Source of the DNA: Methylobacterium nodulans ORS 2060
Lineage (GTDB): Bacteria; Pseudomonadota; Alphaproteobacteria; Rhizobiales; Beijerinckiaceae
Direction of reading: 5' to 3'
DNA length: 64,000 nucleotides
Assembly: GCF_000022085.1 (NCBI RefSeq)
Contig: NC_011892.1
Span: forward strand, 62,001-126,000
In this document: positions 61,887-64,000 of the stretch, piece by piece
How positions within the stretch are numbered: position 1 is the stretch's first letter
Layout of the letters: each line of letters begins with the position of its first letter
Notes under the pieces: model-generated
What the model saw: only the letters and a program-made list of their open reading frames with translations
The model's database searches: none
Told to the model about the DNA's origin: nothing
Translations under genes and position numbers: made by a program

Positions 61887-62629
61887 TTGTAGAAGCCGTC
61901 GATGTAACGAGCCAGGGCCTCGCTCGCCTCGGCTCGGGTGTGGAACACGGTGCGCCAGACCAACTCGCTTTTCAGCGTCTTGAAGAAGCTCTCGGCCATG
62001 GCGTTGTCGTAACAGTTCCCCTTGCCTGACATCGAGATCAGAATGCCGTTCTTTTTGAGTTCGGCCTGGTACTCGGTCGAGAAATATTGGCTGCTGCGAT
62101 CTGAATGATGGATCAGGCCGCCTGATGGTCCGCGAACAGCAAAAGCTCGTCGCAGTGCCGTGAGCGCCAACTCTTTGTGGAGCCGGTCGCTGGCCGCCCA
62201 ACCGACCACGCGCCGCGCGAACAGATCGATGACAACAGCGAGGTACAACCAGCCCTCCCTTGTCCAGAGGTAGGAGATGTCGGCCGCCCACTTCTCGTCC
62301 GGACGCGCGGCCGTGAAGTCCAGCTCGAGCAGGTTGGGCGCGACCGGGAAGGCGTGCTGGCTGTCGGTGGTGTGCCGAAAGCGGCGCGGCTGGCGAGCAC
62401 GCAACCCGTTTTCCCGCATCAGCCGCGCAGTGCGGCGGCGGCCGACGCTCAGCCCCTGGTCCTGAAGCTCGCGCGTCATCCGCGGGCTGCCGTAGGTCTC
62501 ATTGGAAAGCGCGAAGGCCGAGCGGACGTGCGCCAGCAGCACGAGGTCCTCGCGCTGGCGCCGACAGGCAGGACGGCTCCTCCAGGCGAAGTAGCTGCTC
62601 TGGCTGGCGTTCCTCGCAGGACACGCCAC
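61887..62629 (-). pseudogene. IS3 OrfB (N-terminal and catalytic part), split by recombinase element
   Basis: The integrase-type transposase shows ETYGSPRMTRELQDQGLSVG, DFTAARPDEKWAADISYLWT (first Asp), GLIHHSDRSSQYFSTEYQ (second Asp) and ISMSGKGNCYDNAMAESFF (Glu). It is complete up to RYIDGFYN, after which it is interrupted at the TTGTA sequence. The missing tail lies at 59152-59241. OrfA is not found upstream. Confidence 0.85.
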
Positions 62630-62639
62630 CCGCCGGCCT

Positions 62640-63476
62640 GTTCCTGAACTCGCCCCACGACCTTGAGGCGCACTACGCTCACACCGACACGATCTACTGG
62701 GTCGGCTACAAGGCTCACCTGACCGAGACCTGCGACGACGACCGCCCGCATCTCATCACGCACGTCTAGACAAGCCCCGCGCCCGCCGCCGATCACCGGA
62801 TGATCACGCCGGCTCACGAGGCCTTGGCCGATAAGGACCTGCTCCCGGCCCAGCACCTCGTCGACACTGGCTACACCGATGCCGGGCTGCTGATCGAAGC
62901 CCGGCAGCGCTTCGGGGTCGACCTGATCGGCCCCGTCAGGCGCGACGTGCGCTGGCGGGCTCAGGCCGGAGGTCGCTTCGCCATCGCGGCGTTCCGGATC
63001 GATTGGACGGCCGAGCGGGTGACCTGCCCGCGGGGCGTCCAAAGCTCCAGCTGGTCACCAGCTCTCGACAGCCGCGGGACACCGGGCATCACGGTGAAGT
63101 TCTCTCGACGCGACTGCCAGCCCTGCCCGGATCGCGTCGATTGCGCCGGTCCGAGCGCGACGCGCCGGCTGATGTCGCTGCGCCCGCAGGCGCGTCACGA
63201 GGCGCTCGCCCAGGCGCGCCAGCGCCAGGACACGGCCGCGTTCGCCCACCTCTACGCCCAGCGTGCCGGCATCGAGGCCACGCTTTCGCTGGCGGTCCGC
63301 CGCTTAGGCCTGCGCCGGGCGCGCTATGCCGGCTTGGCCAAGGTTTGATTGCAGCATATCGCAACGGCCGCCGCGCTGAACCTCACCGCATCGTCCGCTG
63401 GATCCTGGGCGAACCGATCGCCCCGACCCGCCGCAGTCATTTCGGCCGCCTGCTCGCGCCCGCTGCAGCCGGCTGA
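62640..63476 (+). pseudogene. IS1182-family transposase C-terminal fragment with two stops
   Basis: The frame reads AHTDTIYWVGYKAHLTETCD, then ITHV, TAG at 62767-62769, TSPAPAADHRM and ALADKDLLPAQHLVDTGYTD. Later come RAGIEATLSLAVRRLGLRRA and LAKV, a TGA, and LQHIATAAALNL in the same frame. Each stop falls on one codon of conserved sequence. The N-terminal half is absent. Confidence 0.75.
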
Positions 63477-63764
63477 CTTCGCCAGCGGTATCAAACTCGG
63501 CGATGAACCAGTTTCGCGGGTCAGGACCAGCCTCCGGCGCATGAACGCCGAGACGAGGCCACTTCGCGATGGCGCGTTCAAAGCTCGCTGCAATTGCGAA
63601 CGTCCCATTAATCAGTGTGTCGCACGCCAGGTTCAAAATGGAGTTGCGCCAGGACCGGCGATGCGTTCGGGCGTGGCGGCGGCGCGTCACCCGGCGGAGA
63701 GGCGCAAGCGTCGGCTGGCGAGCAACGGATCCGGATTTTCAATGCGTGTTCAACGGAGACGGGG
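63477..63764. other. Intergenic stretch before the patatin gene
   Basis: A minus-strand frame over 63480-63690 reads FAIAASFERAIAKWPRLGVH but has no recognisable family. The plus strand should carry the promoter of the patatin gene. Confidence 0.3.
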
Positions 63765-64000
63765 ATGGCAAAGGACCCTATCGGCGAGGCGAAGCCCAAT
63801 TGTGTGTTGGTGCTGCAGGGCGGGGGCGCGCTTGGCGCCTACCATATCGGCGCCTATCAGGCTCTTTCAGAAGGCGGCTTCGAGCCGGACTGGTTCTCTG
63901 GCATTTCGATCGGGGCGATCAATGCCGCGGTACTCGCCGGCAACCAGCCGGCCGACCGCCTTGCCAAGCTTGAGGCGCTCTGGCACGCGATCTCCTGGCC
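63765..64000 (+). CDS. Patatin-like phospholipase (3' end outside window)
   Basis: The first 78 residues of a patatin-family lipase are present: the oxyanion loop QGGGALGAY at about residue 19 and the nucleophile elbow GISIGAINAAV (Ser in GxSxG). The catalytic Asp would lie beyond the window. Patatins hydrolyse phospholipids or other acyl esters. Members with this start often sit beside 3-hydroxybutyrate metabolism genes in alphaproteobacteria, but the neighbour is not visible. The ATG at 63765 follows GGAGACGGGG. Confidence 0.85.
   Translation, partial: MAKDPIGEAKPNCVLVLQGGGALGAYHIGAYQALSEGGFEPDWFSGISIGAINAAVLAGNQPADRLAKLEALWHAISW

Noticed and set aside
11843..62769. Pyrrolysine or other amber recoding
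   Set aside because: No suppressor tRNA or pyl gene was seen in the window, and two of the four affected genes carry further lesions; kept only as a low-priority check.
1..64000. tRNA, rRNA, CRISPR arrays, riboswitches, replication or partition genes
   Set aside because: I looked for them on both strands and saw none I could support; whether this is plasmid or chromosome therefore stays open.

Overview
The window is GC-rich DNA crowded with insertion sequences. It most resembles an accessory replicon or island of a methylotrophic alphaproteobacterium of the Methylobacterium type. The reasons are the two-subunit Fdh1-like formate dehydrogenase, a methanesulfonate monooxygenase operon, and many IS6, IS3, IS5, IS66, IS630, IS701 and IS1182 copies, most of them broken. 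No rRNA, tRNA or CRISPR array was seen. All assignments come from reading motifs by eye; no search was run.

Layout. (1) 1-7830: a minus-strand catabolic operon (MFS transporter, FAD/Fe-S dehydrogenase, NAD-dependent dehydrogenase, RraA-type aldolase, second MFS transporter) with a divergent IclR regulator. (2) 7848-20025: a 12-kb block bracketed by outward-facing ends of a truncated IS6-like element. It holds two divergent LysR modules with a shared operator: cupin, SDR, cyclophilin-like, broken SMP-30 and SDR genes; and PaoABC-type aldehyde oxidoreductase, a secreted cupin and a reductase. Both cupins keep the metal-ligand set of cupin hydroxynitrile lyases. (3) 20.1-29.5 kb: a scrapyard of gene relics (GntR, ArsR, DUF2270, CheB, DUF892) around nested ISs, with an AbrB-Doc toxin-antitoxin pair, an SPW membrane protein and a YeiH sulfate/sulfite exporter still intact. 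(4) 29.8-48.1 kb: a C1-sulfonate island. It comprises a LysR gene, fdhA/fdhB, an unknown gene, an amidohydrolase, an MFS transporter, msmABCD, a TauE/SafE exporter and SorAB.

The proposed flow in region 4 is as follows. MsmABCD hydroxylates methanesulfonate to formaldehyde and sulfite. TauE and/or YeiH move sulfite out, and SorA/SorB oxidise it to sulfate in the periplasm. Formate dehydrogenase completes C1 oxidation and returns the NADH that MsmD needs. The large Msm subunit has the unusual CXH-X26-CXXH Rieske spacing that marks methanesulfonate monooxygenase.

(5) 48.3-51.5 kb: one IS66 inside the remains of another. (6) 51.7-56.2 kb: a lower-GC minus-strand cluster of a secreted protein, a membrane protein, a large lysozyme-like/NlpC-P60/subtilisin polyprotein and a small inhibitor-like protein. 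The large gene is broken by an inversion of about 1.4 kb between 5-bp inverted repeats (52450-52454 and 53851-53855). Reversing it on paper restores both the NlpC/P60 and the S8 reading frames exactly, leaving one in-frame amber codon. (7) 56.3-58.7 kb: a DUF2235 hydrolase followed by a decayed SLATT 2TM effector gene. (8) 58.8-63.5 kb: an IS3 transposase split by a serine-recombinase element flanked by TTGTA, plus an IS1182 relic. (9) 63.8 kb to the end: the start of a patatin-like phospholipase.

The best leads are the reversible-looking inversion in the NlpC/S8 gene, the complete methanesulfonate-to-sulfate-and-CO2 gene set, the duplicated LysR/cupin modules, and the DUF2235-SLATT pair.
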